Of a DNA stretch of 64,000 nt, positions 24,064-39,770 are shown piece after piece. Position 1 is the stretch's first letter, and every line of letters begins with the position of its first letter. The DNA lies in NCBI GenBank assembly GCA_904063045.1, contig CAJFCJ010000006.1:2098946-2162945 (forward strand), written 5' to 3'. The position numbers and the translations under genes are program-made. The DNA is from Dimorphilus gyrociliatus (Eukaryota > Annelida > Polychaeta > Dinophilidae). The notes beneath the pieces are model-generated. The model searched no databases. It saw only the letters and a list, made by a program, of their open reading frames with translations, and had not been told where the DNA came from.

Positions 24064-27000
24064 AAAGTAAAGTTATTTTTATACGCTTTCAACTTTTTTC
24101 CTTTTTATCTTACCTTTTTCAATGTTTCCATTAAAGCATCATCTGAAATTTCATCGCTTGGAGCTCTAATTCCAGGTGTTGAGAATGTAACTTGAACTAC
24201 TCGATTTCTAAATCTGTCTAGTTTTTTCTTTAAATTCTCCAAATCAATTCGTGTTTGCCTCTCTGCTCTTTCCATATCGGCAAATTTTGAATTGGACTTT
24301 TCTACCTCCAATTGGAATTTTCTTTGTTTCTATAAATAGATTTTAAATTAACAACCCCCGTTATATGACGTTATATTATATTATTACATCTATTTCTTCC
24401 TGGAGAGCAGTCTTTGTTTTTTCAATCTCAGATTTTAAATCGTTATTTAGAGTCATTTGATCCTGTAAATGGGACTCCGTGTCCTTGAATTTCTATATTA
24501 ATATAAAGAAAATTATATCCCATAATAAGGATTATAGATCGTAAACTATAAATATAAAATAGGCTTTTCTAACCTGTCTCAGTAGAGCTAGCTCCTTATC
24601 CTTATTGTCCTGTTCGTCGATAACCTTCCTATCCTCAGTGACTTTTTGATACTAGATTGTTAAGATAAATAGTTTATTTTATAAGCCCAATAGTTTTTTT
24701 TATTAAAAAACTATAATCAATACTAAAAAGATGTTTGTTCTATTTGTTTGTCTGTCTGTTTGTTTGTTTGTGTTTGTCAAAAAGATATTGTAAAAATTAT
24801 GTACATATATATATATATAACATTTGATATATTAGTATTACTTGTTACTAAATAGGTGAGGACATTAAAGGTATGTGGATGAATGAATAGGGGAAGGGAA
24901 GGAGTGGAATTGGTAGTGTTAAAAATATAAACATTGAATAGTATTTTGTGGATAAATCAAAGATTAAAAGTAGTCTTCCTAAAAAAAAGAGACAGTTTTC
25001 TGAACAAAAATGGCTGATTATAAAAAAATTGACAAAAATTGTAAAAAGCGTGCAAAAAAGACAGAGAGAGAGAGAGAGAGATGAAAATTAGATGGGATTA
25101 GATATTTATTTAAATTATTTTGCTGTTAATTATCTGATATTTTCAAAGGGGAATTTTGTCAAAAAAAAAAAGAAGAATCTTGATCCAATGTTTGATTTGA
25201 ACTGGTTGAAATAATGATGTTTCTTACCTCAAGAGTCTGAACCTGGATGGACATCATCGGACATTTCACAGCAAACAATAACATGTATGGAAAAGTTGTA
25301 AGCATTGCATTTAATTAATTTTATCATGCAAAAACAACAAAATAAACAAAAGAACTAGGAAAGTGCACATAATTTTGTTCTACTGTTATTTTGTTTGTTT
25401 GTTTTGTTATTCTCTGTAGAACAAAATAAGTAAAGCAACTTTTCAAAAAGTTTGTTAAACAATTTGATTGAAAAGACAAACTTTTACATTTATATTAATA
25501 ACTATAAAATATAGTTTAGTAGGTTAATTGGCCTTTTTATATTTACAGCGCATAGATTACAAACCTTGCTTTGCATGGCATTTAATTGTCCCTCCTTTTC
25601 CTTGTTTTCAGCTCTTAGATTTTCTACTTCTCTAGCTAAACGACTTATTGATGTATCTTTTGCAGTCATATCTTTTTGAATTTGAGATAGGACGCTATTT
25701 GTTAAATTCTTTTCCTTTCTTATTCTTTCAATCTCTGATTGTAGTCGAGATATCTCGAGAACTTTTTCATTGTATTCCTGCTTCGATATTGCTCCATTTT
25801 CGCTTTCGGATGAGCTTAACTGTTGAATTCGATCTCTGAGACGAGTTATCTGAAGAAAGTGTTGAAAGAGTTGTAAATTTATAATCAATTATTCAATAAA
25901 TATATAGTTTTACTTCGTCCTCTTTCAGAGCGATAGCGTTTTCCAGTTGAGAAACTTTATTGTTTAGGTCGTTATCAGTTGAGACAACTGTTGTAGATTT
26001 TATCTGAGCATCTCTTAACTTTGACTGGAGATCAACTATTTCATTTTTTAGTTGTCGGACTGTATTCTCCCTTCTAGTCAATTCTACTTCTGTAATTGTC
26101 AATCGTTTGACGTCATTTTGCAATTGAATAATCAATTGTTCCTTAGCGTTGAGTTGGTCTTGAAGATTCTGTTGTATGGCTTGCGCAGAAGGACGAGATG
26201 TAGGTCCTGGTCCTATCCAGCCGTTTGTTCTTTCCTGGCTTGCTTTCGTCCTTTGAATTACGTTGGAAGCGCTTGCAGGTCTTTGTCGAAGGTTTGGCGG
26301 ACGAGGTAAAGGAATTTGTTGACTCGTCGTCCAGGTTGTTGAATGAGTGGCAACAGCATTGTCTAGAGTGGGAAGACCCCTAGCCGAATCTGTTTGCATA
26401 GGCCTATGAGGATAGGGAGCCTCTTCTATAACAGTTATCGGTTGATTCCAAGCAGTCCTCTGTCTAACAGGCGGATACGCAACCTAAGAAAAAAAGGCCT
26501 ATTTGAAAAATCGAATCTTACTGAATAGTTATAATGTCTATAAAGCAAGTGTTAACTAACGAAAGGTTTTGATAAGAGCAACCAAAAAATGCTGCTCTTT
26601 CTAAATATGCTAAACAAAAAGAGGGCCACTCCCATTCAAAAGGGTACAAATTGAATAATAAAAGAATAAGAGCCTCTTCTTAATAGCAGCGTCAGAGTAA
26701 ATTTGAAAGTGATATTGACCTTGCAAACTATTAGATATTTTAAATTCTTCTGAAAATATAATCTGTCTCTCACTCTCACTTTTACTCTTCGTCTTCCTCA
26801 GGAGATTATCTTAATGAGGATTAAACAGGAATTATCAACTATATGGATACATTTTTTTAAAACATATATTACTATACAAAGTACACTCGGGCAATTGCCG
26901 ATTGTATCTGTGAATGAGTAGGAAGTTTAATAAAAATATGGCAAAAATAATCTTTTAAGTAATAGGCATGCCATGATTATCTTATATACTAAACTTTCAA

Positions 27001-27677
27001 AACGTAAAGTACTGTTGAAAATTCACCCGGGAAAAATGAATCCATAATAGTTTTTTGTATGATTGAAGATAATGAAATGTATAGCCTAGAAATGACTACA
27101 TTTAAGTATTGGACAGATATAAATCGATTAAAATATATATATATATATATATATATATAATAAATAGCTCATATATGCTCTTAATTTGCGTTTTATAGGC
27201 TAAATATATTGAGGTACTATACCGGAATCCAAGTCTGAAGCTAGAAATGAAGTCAAATTTTTAAATATATCAGCCTACTAGGAAACTAATTTAAATTACT
27301 TTGGAATCATATTCGACTTCTAGTTCGTACGCTTCTCCGTTAAAGCCGAAGCGAATGATATCGCTAGGAGCCAATCTCACAGCCGCGTTCTGAATTCTGC
27401 AGTCGTTCACATAAGTCCCTTGAGCAGTATTTAAATCTTGGAGAACGAAACAATCTTCTGAATCGCTAAATTCAATTATGGCATGTTGTTGATCAGTTCC
27501 AGGTGTCTGTTGAAAAAATTATTTCAAATTTAGAAATTGTTTCTTCCATATCAACATTCTATTATTTTGTAAGGTTACTACCGCAACAACAAGATCACAG
27601 CCTTCCCTGCCGACGGTTGTTATCTTCGGTCCTAACTGAAAGACACCTCTGTCTTCGCACTTCAAGTATCCTCTCAT
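19773..27677 (-). CDS. FHAD1: FHAD1-like FHA plus coiled-coil protein
   Basis: Sixteen coding exons: 27677-27582, 27506-27300, 26483-25914, 25849-25565, 25243-25229 (15 nt), 24651-24574, 24492-24388, 24329-24114, 24017-23886, 22591-22393, 22319-21557, 21496-21393, 21282-20851, 20786-20170, 20106-20026, 19949-19773. The total is 4077 nt, 1358 aa, against about 1400 in human FHAD1. Residues 1-100 form an FHA phosphothreonine-binding domain (TTVGREGCDLVV, QQHAIIEF, LQDLNTAQGTYVND, IRFGFNG). The linker (about 110-190) is Pro/Ser/Thr-rich, and nearly all of the remainder is heptad-repeat coiled coil. The cellular role of FHAD1 is poorly known; vertebrate expression is testis- and cilium-biased. 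Two exons (10 and 11) end out of phase but restore the frame. Intron 9 is 1.3 kb and holds a GC-rich duplicated element. Confidence 0.9.
22594..23885 (-). other. Large FHAD1 intron 9, repeat-rich
   Basis: Contains poly-purine and TA tracts (about 23085-23150), a GC-rich tandem duplication (23367-23457) and a TCACGTGA palindrome at 23739-23746. No exon recognised. Confidence 0.6.
23367..23457. repeat. Two imperfect GC-box units in an AT-rich intron
   Basis: Two adjacent units of about 45 nt share the order TTTGAAG, C-rich CCCGCCC, an AT spacer with GGTCC/GACCA, then GGGCGTG. They supply four SP/KLF-like boxes (CCCGCCC twice, GGGCGTGGC, GGGCGTGTC) in otherwise AT-rich intron sequence. Confidence 0.5.
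27132..27160. repeat. (AT)n microsatellite
   Basis: Uninterrupted AT dinucleotides within FHAD1 intron 2. Confidence 0.8.
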
Positions 27678-28001
27678 AGTTCAATCATTCAATCTAAGAT
27701 TGATTTAAAAAGATTTTCCACTTTAATAATTGATAAGTAGCCCGGTAAAGTTTGTAGATTAAACTATTTCTTAGGCCAACGCATGCGTGTGGGCGCCTAA
27801 CAACAAAACACTCACATGGCAACGACGCTACGACTTTCGTAAAAATGATAAATAAAATGAAAGCAGTTCATTAAGATTAATTATTCTAAAGTGTTTTTTT
27901 AATTTTAAGCTAAAATCATTTAAAATTTATTAGAGATTAATAAAATTTAATTACGAAACACTTCTCAACCCTGAAGGAGCCCACGTGCTATTTTTGAAAA
28001 G
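27678..28001. promoter_or_regulatory. Divergent intergenic region, FHAD1 and SRM
   Basis: 324 nt between head-to-head start codons, with CACGTG at about 27982, 20 nt before the spermidine synthase ATG. Confidence 0.5.
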
Positions 28002-29361
<1,360 letters not shown>

Positions 29362-29463
29362 ATCTTGATGCTGAATTATCGTTCAAGGGACGGCATAGTG
29401 ACTATGATTTAAGATAATTACTCTTTATGTTTCATAATTGTCTTAAAAAATATAAAAAATGAA

Positions 29464-29469
29464 AATAAA
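29464..29469 (+). terminator. Poly(A) signal AATAAA of SRM
   Basis: Canonical hexamer 103 nt past the stop at 29361, within the 193-nt gap to the convergent SZRD1 gene. Confidence 0.5.
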
Positions 29470-29554
29470 AATAAATTTATGTTTTACATGATAACGTAAT
29501 TAAAAGCTTCCAAGCAATGTAATTCTCAGCTATCTCCAAAGTCTTTTCAAAAGG

Positions 29555-30340
29555 CTACCTGTTAGAATTAGGTTTTTCGTCTCCAGATGCAGAGTCTGAC
29601 CTAAGAATAAAAAAAAAAACAACTTTACTCTTTCAATTCGTCAGGTACTGTATATTTATGAATAATCAGAATATTCTTGTAAAATTGAGACCTAGAACTA
29701 GGGTGACTAATGACAATTATTGAAAAAAATAAAATGTAAATGAAAACTGCAGCAATTTCTTCTTCATTTTCTCAGTATCAAGGTGACAACACGGACTTAC
29801 TTTTCATTTTCCTCAGAACCGAATATTCGTAGTCGAGCTTCCTTATATTCTTGCTCTCGCTGTTCAACACTCTTCCATGTTGATGGTGTTTTTTGAGTCA
29901 AATTTGTTTCATTCTTCGGTCGTTCCTCGGGAGATCTTCTTAATATTCTTACTTGAGGTGTATATTGGGTTCTGTCTGTATCTTCTCTTAATATTCTATT
30001 GATAATATAATTTTTAATTATAGACTCTTCATTATAAGAAAAATGAAAAAAAATACATACGTTGGTTTTGTGGATTCTTTCCTAGCTTTAATATTAACAG
30101 AAGTGAAATTTGGCTTTGTATTATTCAATTTATTCTGTAATTCCTGTTTGAATCGGATGAATCGGTAAGATAGGAGGAAAAAATGCAATTAATCACATAC
30201 AAATTTACAAAAGTATTCTTTTATTTAATAGAAAAATATTATATAAATCAATAGAAACGTTAATATGATAAGAAAAAAATTAAACTAACGTCATTTACGT
30301 CTAAATCTTCCCAACTTTCGACTTCATGATTTTCCGCCAT
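29555..30340 (-). CDS. SZRD1: SUZ-domain protein SZRD1
   Basis: Exons 30340-30290, 30143-30061, 29995-29801, 29600-29555; 124 aa, exact frame closure (human about 133-152). It starts MAENHEVESWEDLD, paralleling the acidic SWEE start of SZRD1. The SUZ domain follows (QVRILRRSPEE ... VEQREQEYKEARLRIFGSEE), a short RNA-binding motif. The human C-terminal SUZ-C part is missing or reduced to SDSASGDEKPNSNR. The protein is linked to RNA binding and growth control in vertebrates, with its exact role unsettled. Confidence 0.85.
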
Positions 30341-30800
30341 ATTGCTCAGCTTTGCTCGAACTTCAAGATAGTATACTTCAGTACATTATATTTTATTGAC
30401 GTAATAAACCTATTGCAATCTGAATATAAAATTTACAATCGAATCAACAAAATTTTTTAGAAATATTTATACTGAACATTTATGCAAAACTTGAAAGTGT
30501 AGTTTAATTATAAGTTTATTACATTCATAAATTGCTTCTACACTAAAATCAATATCAATCTTTAATGTGACATTGTCAAGTTATAGACGTTTCTTTCGAA
30601 TTTTCCTACGAATTTTCCTTCAACTATCAACAATTCTGCTAAAATAGGATTACTTGCCTCCTGATTTCAGTATCTTGTACATAGTATTCTCTCACTTATG
30701 AATTAGTCATGTGACCATAAATTTTTTTTTTATTCCGTATAGCCTCATTTATAGGTAAAAAGGTGGAGGGAACAGGTAACCGGACTAATAGAAATTGGTT
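30341..30800. promoter_or_regulatory. Divergent intergenic region, SZRD1 and TPRG1L
   Basis: 460 nt between head-to-head ATGs. Both start codons sit in an ATGGCG context. No coding sequence. Confidence 0.45.
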
Positions 30801-31945
30801 ATGGCGTCTGAATTGAGTGACGGAGCGACAGAAACTAACATGTCTGAACTAACTGACGAAACTTTGGGTCGTGATAATCCGGCTTTTGCTGGAGCAACCC
30901 TCCAAATTGAAGATCCCGAAAAGACCAGTGATGATCCAGTCCCAGATGTTGAATTTAAAGGTACAAACTTTGAAAGAAATATACCAAGCCGAATGAGCAC
31001 CATATCAACAACGTCCAGTCGATCTAGTCGAACATCTATGAAGAGTGTAAAATATCCTGAGCATACAAAGAAAGATTATTTTTGCAAACGAGATGGAACT
31101 TTCGAGAAGGCCCAAGAACATTGTCTAACTGCCGTTGTCAACCCTCAAATCGATGGAAAGTTTATATCAAGTTGGTTGCTAACTGAAATTGATCACTGGG
31201 ACAACGAATCTGAACGAATTGTACTCTTATGCGAAGAGTCTATTTTAATCACCCGATATGATTTTGTTAAATTGGAAGCGTTAGGTAAATTTTTTACAAC
31301 CCTTTATAGGATTTACATAAAAATAGATATTCGAATAAATTATTATTCAGCACATGAAGTTGAATCACCAACATAAGTTTTTTTTTTAATCCTAACTTCA
31401 GTGCTTGTTTAAGCTACTTGTCGAAATTTAATGATTTTCTTTTCAAACTATAGACGCTAAACGTATTATGTTGGCTCATATCAAAAAAATTCAAGTCGGT
31501 GACCTCACTTATCCTCCAAGTAGTTGGATGCCAGCAAGAAATCATGGTGGTGTACGAATAATCTGGAATGAGAACGCGCAACCTTCATTCGCCCAAAGAT
31601 GGAATCCGTTTTGTAAAACTATTCCCTACGTAACATTAATTCATCATCCACTAATATACCACGATAAAGAAGAAGAGACTCTCTACTATAATGTTGATGA
31701 ATTTTTTGAAAGTCTCATAGACGCCGCTAATAAAAGTTTCAAGGTAAATAAAACACTTATTGAATGGTTAACATGAATATAAATAAACCCTTTTTAAATA
31801 ATTAAAATAGGGACAAAATAGCGGATCGTTTGTTCAAGTTGAAGAATCTCCAATAATGATTGAATGCTATACTGGATTAACATCAGTAATCTTTAATCAA
31901 AGTCATTTGGGATTCTCAAGAGAGCGTGGAGGAGTAAGCTTCTAA
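30801..31945 (+). CDS. TPRG1L: TPRG1L-like hSac2-domain protein
   Basis: Exons 30801-31284, 31454-31743, 31811-31945; 302 aa (human TPRG1L 272). The N-terminal 85 residues are low-complexity and Ser/Thr-rich. The conserved block begins KKDYFCKRDGTFEKAQEH and continues KFISSWLLTEIDHWDNE, ERIVLLCEESILITRYDF, IKKIQVGDLTYPPSSWM, NHGGVRIIWNE and YYNVDEFFESLIDAAN. This matches the hSac2/TPRG1 family; vertebrate TPRG1L (MOVER) is a presynaptic-vesicle protein. The stop at 31943-31945 follows GGVSF. A GTAAGC inside that codon run could act as a donor, so the last residues are not certain. Confidence 0.85.
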
Positions 31946-32761
31946 GTTTCTTCGTTGTAAAATAATGATATAATTTATACAGTATATACATATATCTGCA
32001 TGTATGTTAATACTATTACTATTACTATTACTATTACTACTAATACTACTACTTCTACTACAACTACTCTTATACATAATTAATATGGAGAGAAATATTT
32101 CTTTTCTCTATACAATGCTGCATAAAATTGTTTTGTTCATTTTCTTTCAAAATGTCTGTGTTTGCTGTGATATGATAAATGAAGATCTGCTAAATGGAGT
32201 TAATTCTCACTAGTTACTTAATGTGATATCATTAACACAATATTTTATGCAAAATATTAAATAAAATAAAATATTAAAAAGTGATAATCATTACGCTCGC
32301 TGTTTAATTTTGTTTGTTCTTCTTTAAGTTAACAATTGTTCCACCACTGTCTCTCCACCATTTGTTTGGTTTAGGCGGTTTATTCAAATTATATTTTAAA
32401 TAAATCAATTGCTTATATGGAACTGAGATTTAAAAATATATATTTATATAATGTTCATTTTAGTAGGGTGTAGAAGGTTTTTGATTAAAAATAAGAGAAA
32501 AAATTGGTCACCAAACCCCCTGCGCCTAAAAAAATCCCCCGTCTCTCCCCAAATACAACGCCCTTTGATGACGTCATCTTGGCCTTTGGAAACCCAGTGT
32601 AAAATAGGCGTACTACATATATTCTGACTCATAGTTGGAAAGGCCAAACAGGAAGAAAGATAGTTTTCGGTTGTTTAGCAAAAAATCTTGTTATAATCCT
32701 TTAGCAGCTAAGTATTTGTTGCTGTATATTTGATACATTCTAACCTATAAACGGCGAAGAA
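31946..32761. other. Intergenic with trinucleotide repeat and a CRE
   Basis: An imperfect TTACTA/CTACTA repeat covers about 32009-32070. A C-rich patch at 32515-32565 is followed by a full palindromic CRE TGACGTCA at 32569-32576, 193 nt before the EFHD2 start codon. Confidence 0.55.
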
Positions 32762-34220
32762 ATGGCGGACAATGAACTGGCTGTAAAATTGCAAAGAAGA
32801 AATGAAATTAATGAAGGAGAAAGGGCTGTTGAAATATCATCTTCGACTGTTTTTAATCCTTACACAGAATTTCCAGAGTTTTCTAGAAAGCAAATAAAGC
32901 ATTTTGAATATCTCTTTAAGAAGTAAGTAATCAAATTATTTAATAGACCAATTTAATGAATACTTAATAAGGTGATACGAAATTTTACTTTTCCTGATTG
33001 ATAAGAGGAATTGGATTACAAATTCAAGCGATTTTTGATAGAATCTTAATTATTATCATTTTTTTTCTTCATAATTAAAACAGATATTTGTTTGGATATT
33101 AAAAAAAAATATTATAAAAGCTAATATTTTAATATAACAAAAAGAAAGAATTGTTCTTTTATACTGCTATTGAAATGGATAAGAATTTACATTATTCCCT
33201 ACAATGATTCAATGATATAAATTATTCATTAACTCTATATTGTTTAGGTATAAACATCTTATTGATTATATATTATATTCTATCTTTCCCTTGATAAAAT
33301 ATAATCAAGGATTCACAGCCAAATACTTATTTTCCACACTTTAAACTCATTCTGCTTTTCGGTTTTATTAATAGATTCGTATCTATTTGTAAGACCTATG
33401 ACCTTTTTTTTTTACAACTTATTTTCATAGGCTTATACACCTTATTTAAATATTATATACTTTAGGTGATGGTTCTATAGGTCTGCTATAATACAAACTT
33501 TTTCGATAGCCAAAAGATGTCGCTTCTAGTGCTAAGTTGATTCTGTTTTAGTTTTTACTGTATAAGAACAATATGAATATATATTACAAATATTCAAGGG
33601 AATATTTATTTTGATATTTATTAAAATAAACAAATAGATTTGACGTCTCCAAAGACAAGTTCATAGATTTTGAAGAGATGAAGCGTCTCATGGAGCATAT
33701 TGGAGCACCGCAAACTCATTTGGCTCTTAAGGCAATGATAAAGGAGATCGACGAGGATCATGATAATAAAGTTAATTTTCGCGAGGTATATGCCAAATAA
33801 TAAATTAAAAGTGAATTATAAATGATATTAACCATTATTAGATTTCGAATGATTTTATACTTCTTTGTTTAAAAAACAGTTCCTGCTAATCTTTAGAAAA
33901 GCAGCCTCCGGAGAATTTGATAGTGGTAGTGCTTTTTATGAAATTTATAATAACCTGAGTGAGATCGACGTCGATAAGGAGGGTGTTACGGGTGCAAAGG
34001 GTTTTTTTGAGGCCAAGGTTTCTATTTTTCAAAGACAATATTCACAATTAAAATGCTACTAGATTTATATTTATTTGTCAATTAGATAAAAGAGCAGGCA
34101 AAAGCTAATAAATTCGAAGCAGAAATAAAAGAGGAACAAGAGGAAAAGAAGAGATTGGAAGAAGAGAAGAAACAAAGAAGGGCTGAATTTAAGGCTAAAG
34201 CTAACCTCTTTAAATCATAA
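32762..34220 (+). CDS. EFHD2: Swiprosin / EFHD2-like EF-hand protein
   Basis: Exons 32762-32922, 33638-33785, 33880-34017, 34086-34220; 193 aa (human EFHD2 240, whose N-terminal low-complexity segment is absent). It starts MADNELAVKLQRR. Core: NPYTEFPEFSRKQIKHFE, EF1 loop DVSKDKFIDFEE, EF2 loop DEDHDNKVNFRE, FLLIFRKAASGEF, and the GVTGAKGFFEAK block typical of swiprosins. A C-terminal Lys/Glu coiled coil (EQEEKKRLEEEKK) finishes the protein. Family members are Ca2+-regulated F-actin-binding proteins; EFHD1 is mitochondrial. EFHD1 versus EFHD2 is not resolvable here. AATAAA at 34255-34260 is a likely poly(A) signal. Confidence 0.93.
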
Positions 34221-35770
34221 AATTAATTATTGAAGTGCTTATTGAAATAGTTGAAATAAATAATGTACTTTCAACTTCCTACTATTCCATTTTGCAATAA
34301 GATCCGAAATAATCCAATTTTAATACATAAAGACTTTATTTTTATCAGTCAAGTTTTCGGTGCAAATGACATTCATATATAAATCTATATAGTGTATTTT
34401 AGTTAACCAGTTAATACAATATTGTATGACGTTTTCTGTGACAGTTTGTTTTTTAAATAACAATGTAAAAAGTTTCGTTTTTCGACAGGAAAAAAGAAAA
34501 AAAAGATAGAAATGTATTTGTTAATTAATAGGGAGATATTTTTTAATTAGACAAAATATTTTCAGTTTATTACATTACATAGTACTTTCATTCCTCTCTC
34601 TCTCTCTCTCTCTCTTTAGTTTGTCTTTTAAAGATGAGAAATACTCAAAGTGGAATGTTTATCATTTTTGAGTAAAAAAGTGTAAGAAAAAAGAAAACAA
34701 ATCTGCCTTTTGTTCCTACTAGAGAAATGTCCACCTTATTGGAATTTTTATTTGTCGGAATATTTCCTACGACGTAGCGTTTTTGGAAAAAATTCGTCAT
34801 TGTAATTTCCATTATGGACGTTTCTCTAGAAGAATATTTGTTAAAATCGTAATTGTATTTTAACGTCAGCTGCTAGGCTGTCTTTGCTGTACAGTTGTCT
34901 CTGAATTCTAAGAGAGAAGAATAATTGTCTAGTATTGTACTTATTATATTTGCTAAATAATTTACCTCGAAGGAAGTTGGTTGATGGGTTGTAAAACCAC
35001 TACCAACACCACCACCACTTCTAGCCAACTGTCAGTAAGACTTGACGTTTTCCTCCTCGTGTTGTTCATATTTCGGAGGCTTGTCTTGGCCGTTACCGCA
35101 GCAAATTGATCTTATTTTGTCGACGACATACGTACAACCTGAAGCATCCAATACATAAATAGGATATTAGCACAGAAAAAGATAGAATAGCAACCTTTTA
35201 TTATTAATCAGCACATAATTGAAGAATAGCTTCTGAAACTGGCAGTAAATATGCCCTAATCAGAAATAATAATTAGAAAATTATATGGTTTTTTTTTCCA
35301 AGTTGATAATTTAGGACATTGAAATGTCACTCGATTTATGCAATGCAGAAAACACCAACAATGTATTTACGTTTAAGGATTTTTATTCTAATAGACTGGC
35401 CTAACGTTCAAGTTTCGATTCTTTAATTCTATAAAGAATTTGGAACCCAGGTCCAGATTATAATTATCAGTCGATATTACTCAGGTCACGTATTTGAACT
35501 TGAACAGGTTCATAGTTATTCTTCTTACTTAAAAACATGTTCAATACTAATTTTAACTCGAAAAATTAGAAAGTATTTGATAATTTAACGATAGTACCAT
35601 ATTACACTATAACAATATCAATCATTAGCAAATGTACCATGTCATTGACCAATTTTCTTGATTTGGTAATATTCTTAAAAAACTATTTCTATGGCAACCA
35701 ATTACTAACAAGCGGAACTGTACGAATGATAGTTGTAGATATTTAGCATGCATAAGTTCAATAGAGAGAA

Positions 35771-35801
<31 letters not shown>

Positions 35802-36488
35802 TACAGAGAGACAGAAAGGTGATTGTTGATTTGAAGTAAACAAATTTTATAAAGAAAATGATACAATATCAAATGGATAAAAACGTATTAAAGTAACAGA
35901 AAAAGGTACCTTATTAGCTTTATAGAGAAAAAAAAGGGTGAAGAGAGAAATGAAAAAATATATATTAAAGTGAAAAAATGTTTATTTGATGTTCTTTTAA
36001 CAAAATATTAATTATTATAATAAATTATTAATTGCCTATAAATGTAGTTCATAGATGTAAATTAAACGTTTTTATTATTATTGTTATAATGCGTTTATAA
36101 GTATAAATATATATTTATATAATGAAAAGTTTAGTTTAACTTGAATATGACGTCAAATGAAAGTTTTTATTAGAATTCTTTGTTTTTAGGGAAAGATGGC
36201 TTTATAAAAAAAAGTTATTAAATGCTTCTGATTGGAGATTTTAATCTACTTGATTGGCTTATTCGATGAAATTATCATGTTAGATTGCATTTCCTGCTTT
36301 TAAAAGGAATTTTTGTGACGTCATAGGAGTCTCAACAGGGCATCTAATAGATGAGAAGACATGGGCGGCTTGTTCTGATGTAGACTGCGACTTTTTGCAG
36401 TCGACAACGGGTTTTACATTCGTTTAGTGCTCACGATATATCTTACACTGAAAAAGATATATATAATCATTGAATAAATGGTGTTATT
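34221..36488. other. Intergenic region upstream of the guanylate cyclase
   Basis: AT-rich with CT (34595-34616) and GA/CAGA (35762-35803) microsatellites. It holds one possible minus-strand coding exon (35032-35138), listed separately. Two palindromic CREs, TGACGTCA, are at 36148-36155 and 36316-36323. Confidence 0.6.
35032..35138 (-). CDS. Possible orphan terminal exon
   Basis: A cttcag acceptor at 35139 opens a frame reading CTYVVDKIRSICCGNG, then KPPKYEQHEEENVKSY and a stop at 35032-35034. Composition (Cys-rich then charged and Tyr-rich) resembles a membrane-protein tail. I find no partner exon upstream on the minus strand, and the family is not recognised. Confidence 0.25.

Positions 36489-36492
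<4 letters not shown>
36478..36492 (+). promoter_or_regulatory. uORF overlapping the cyclase start codon
   Basis: An ATG at 36478 encodes only Met-Val-Leu-Leu and stops at TGA 36490-36492, overlapping the main ATG (36489) as ATGA. Confidence 0.5.
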
Positions 36493-38886
<2,394 letters not shown>

Positions 38887-39546
38887 TCCATCAATTTTCT
38901 ATTGGTCCTTTCCGAATTCCAAGAAATAACTTTTATCCAAAATTAAATTTATTCCTTCCAATTTACATGAAATATTTCCTGTTCAAACCTTATCTTTTCA
39001 TTCCATTCCACTTATCATAATTTTCTTTAAAAACGCAAACTCTAGCATTCTAATTTAGTTAGAATACGAGAAAGGAAAGAGAGTATAATGAAAAGGGAAA
39101 ACTTTTCTTGTTTTATCTTATTTCAATCTTTGTAATATATATATATATATATATATAGTTTTTACAGTATGTTCCATATAAACTGCATTTTAAATGATCA
39201 TATACTGCAAATGTAAACAATACAGTTTACATCATTCACTATTTAAATAAACACTTCTTAAATTAATCTTTCAGTTTTTTTTTTGCACGTATTGACCTTG
39301 ATTAATAAGGGAAAAAAGATCACTTTTTTAGCCTTGTAATGTTTCATCTTTCTTTTCTATTCGACACAAATAACTTCCTGCTACTTTTTCCTGTTTATAG
39401 ATTTATCTTTGTTCTTTATCTATATTTATGTTTATATTGATAAATTCTATGTATTTTTGGCCTACTTTCCCATGTTATATCGTAATATATCTTGTAAGGA
39501 TAAGAGGCTAATAAATTCTTATATATGGGTTAAATTTCTCTTTTAA

Positions 39547-39770
39547 CTGCGCCATCTAGTATGGAAAGTGGATAGGGATTTGTTGCCAAAGGCTCTTATT
39601 GAGAAATCTGTTATATCTATTTCCAACTGGAAATATTAGAAATTTTTATTACCAATGGTTGATATCAAATCATTTCTAGCCACTTGCTTTACATCGGTAT
39701 GAACTTCTTAATAGTAGTCAATAGATGGCGCCGTTGTGATTTTCCTGAAATCTGGCGCCCCCAAGTGTCT
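39547..39770. promoter_or_regulatory. Cluster of three CTCF-like cores
   Basis: Within 225 nt: ACTAGATGGCGCAG (minus, about 39547-39562), ATAGATGGCGCCG (plus, 39721-39733) and CACTTGGGGGCGCCA (minus, 39752-39767). All resemble the bilaterian CTCF core CCASYAGRKGGCRS. It lies about 0.7 kb past the guanylate cyclase gene, at the edge of the desert. Confidence 0.45.

Noticed and set aside
35762-35803. Possible CRISPR-like or tandem array
   Set aside because: Simple GA/CAGA microsatellite without spacers, in eukaryotic DNA.
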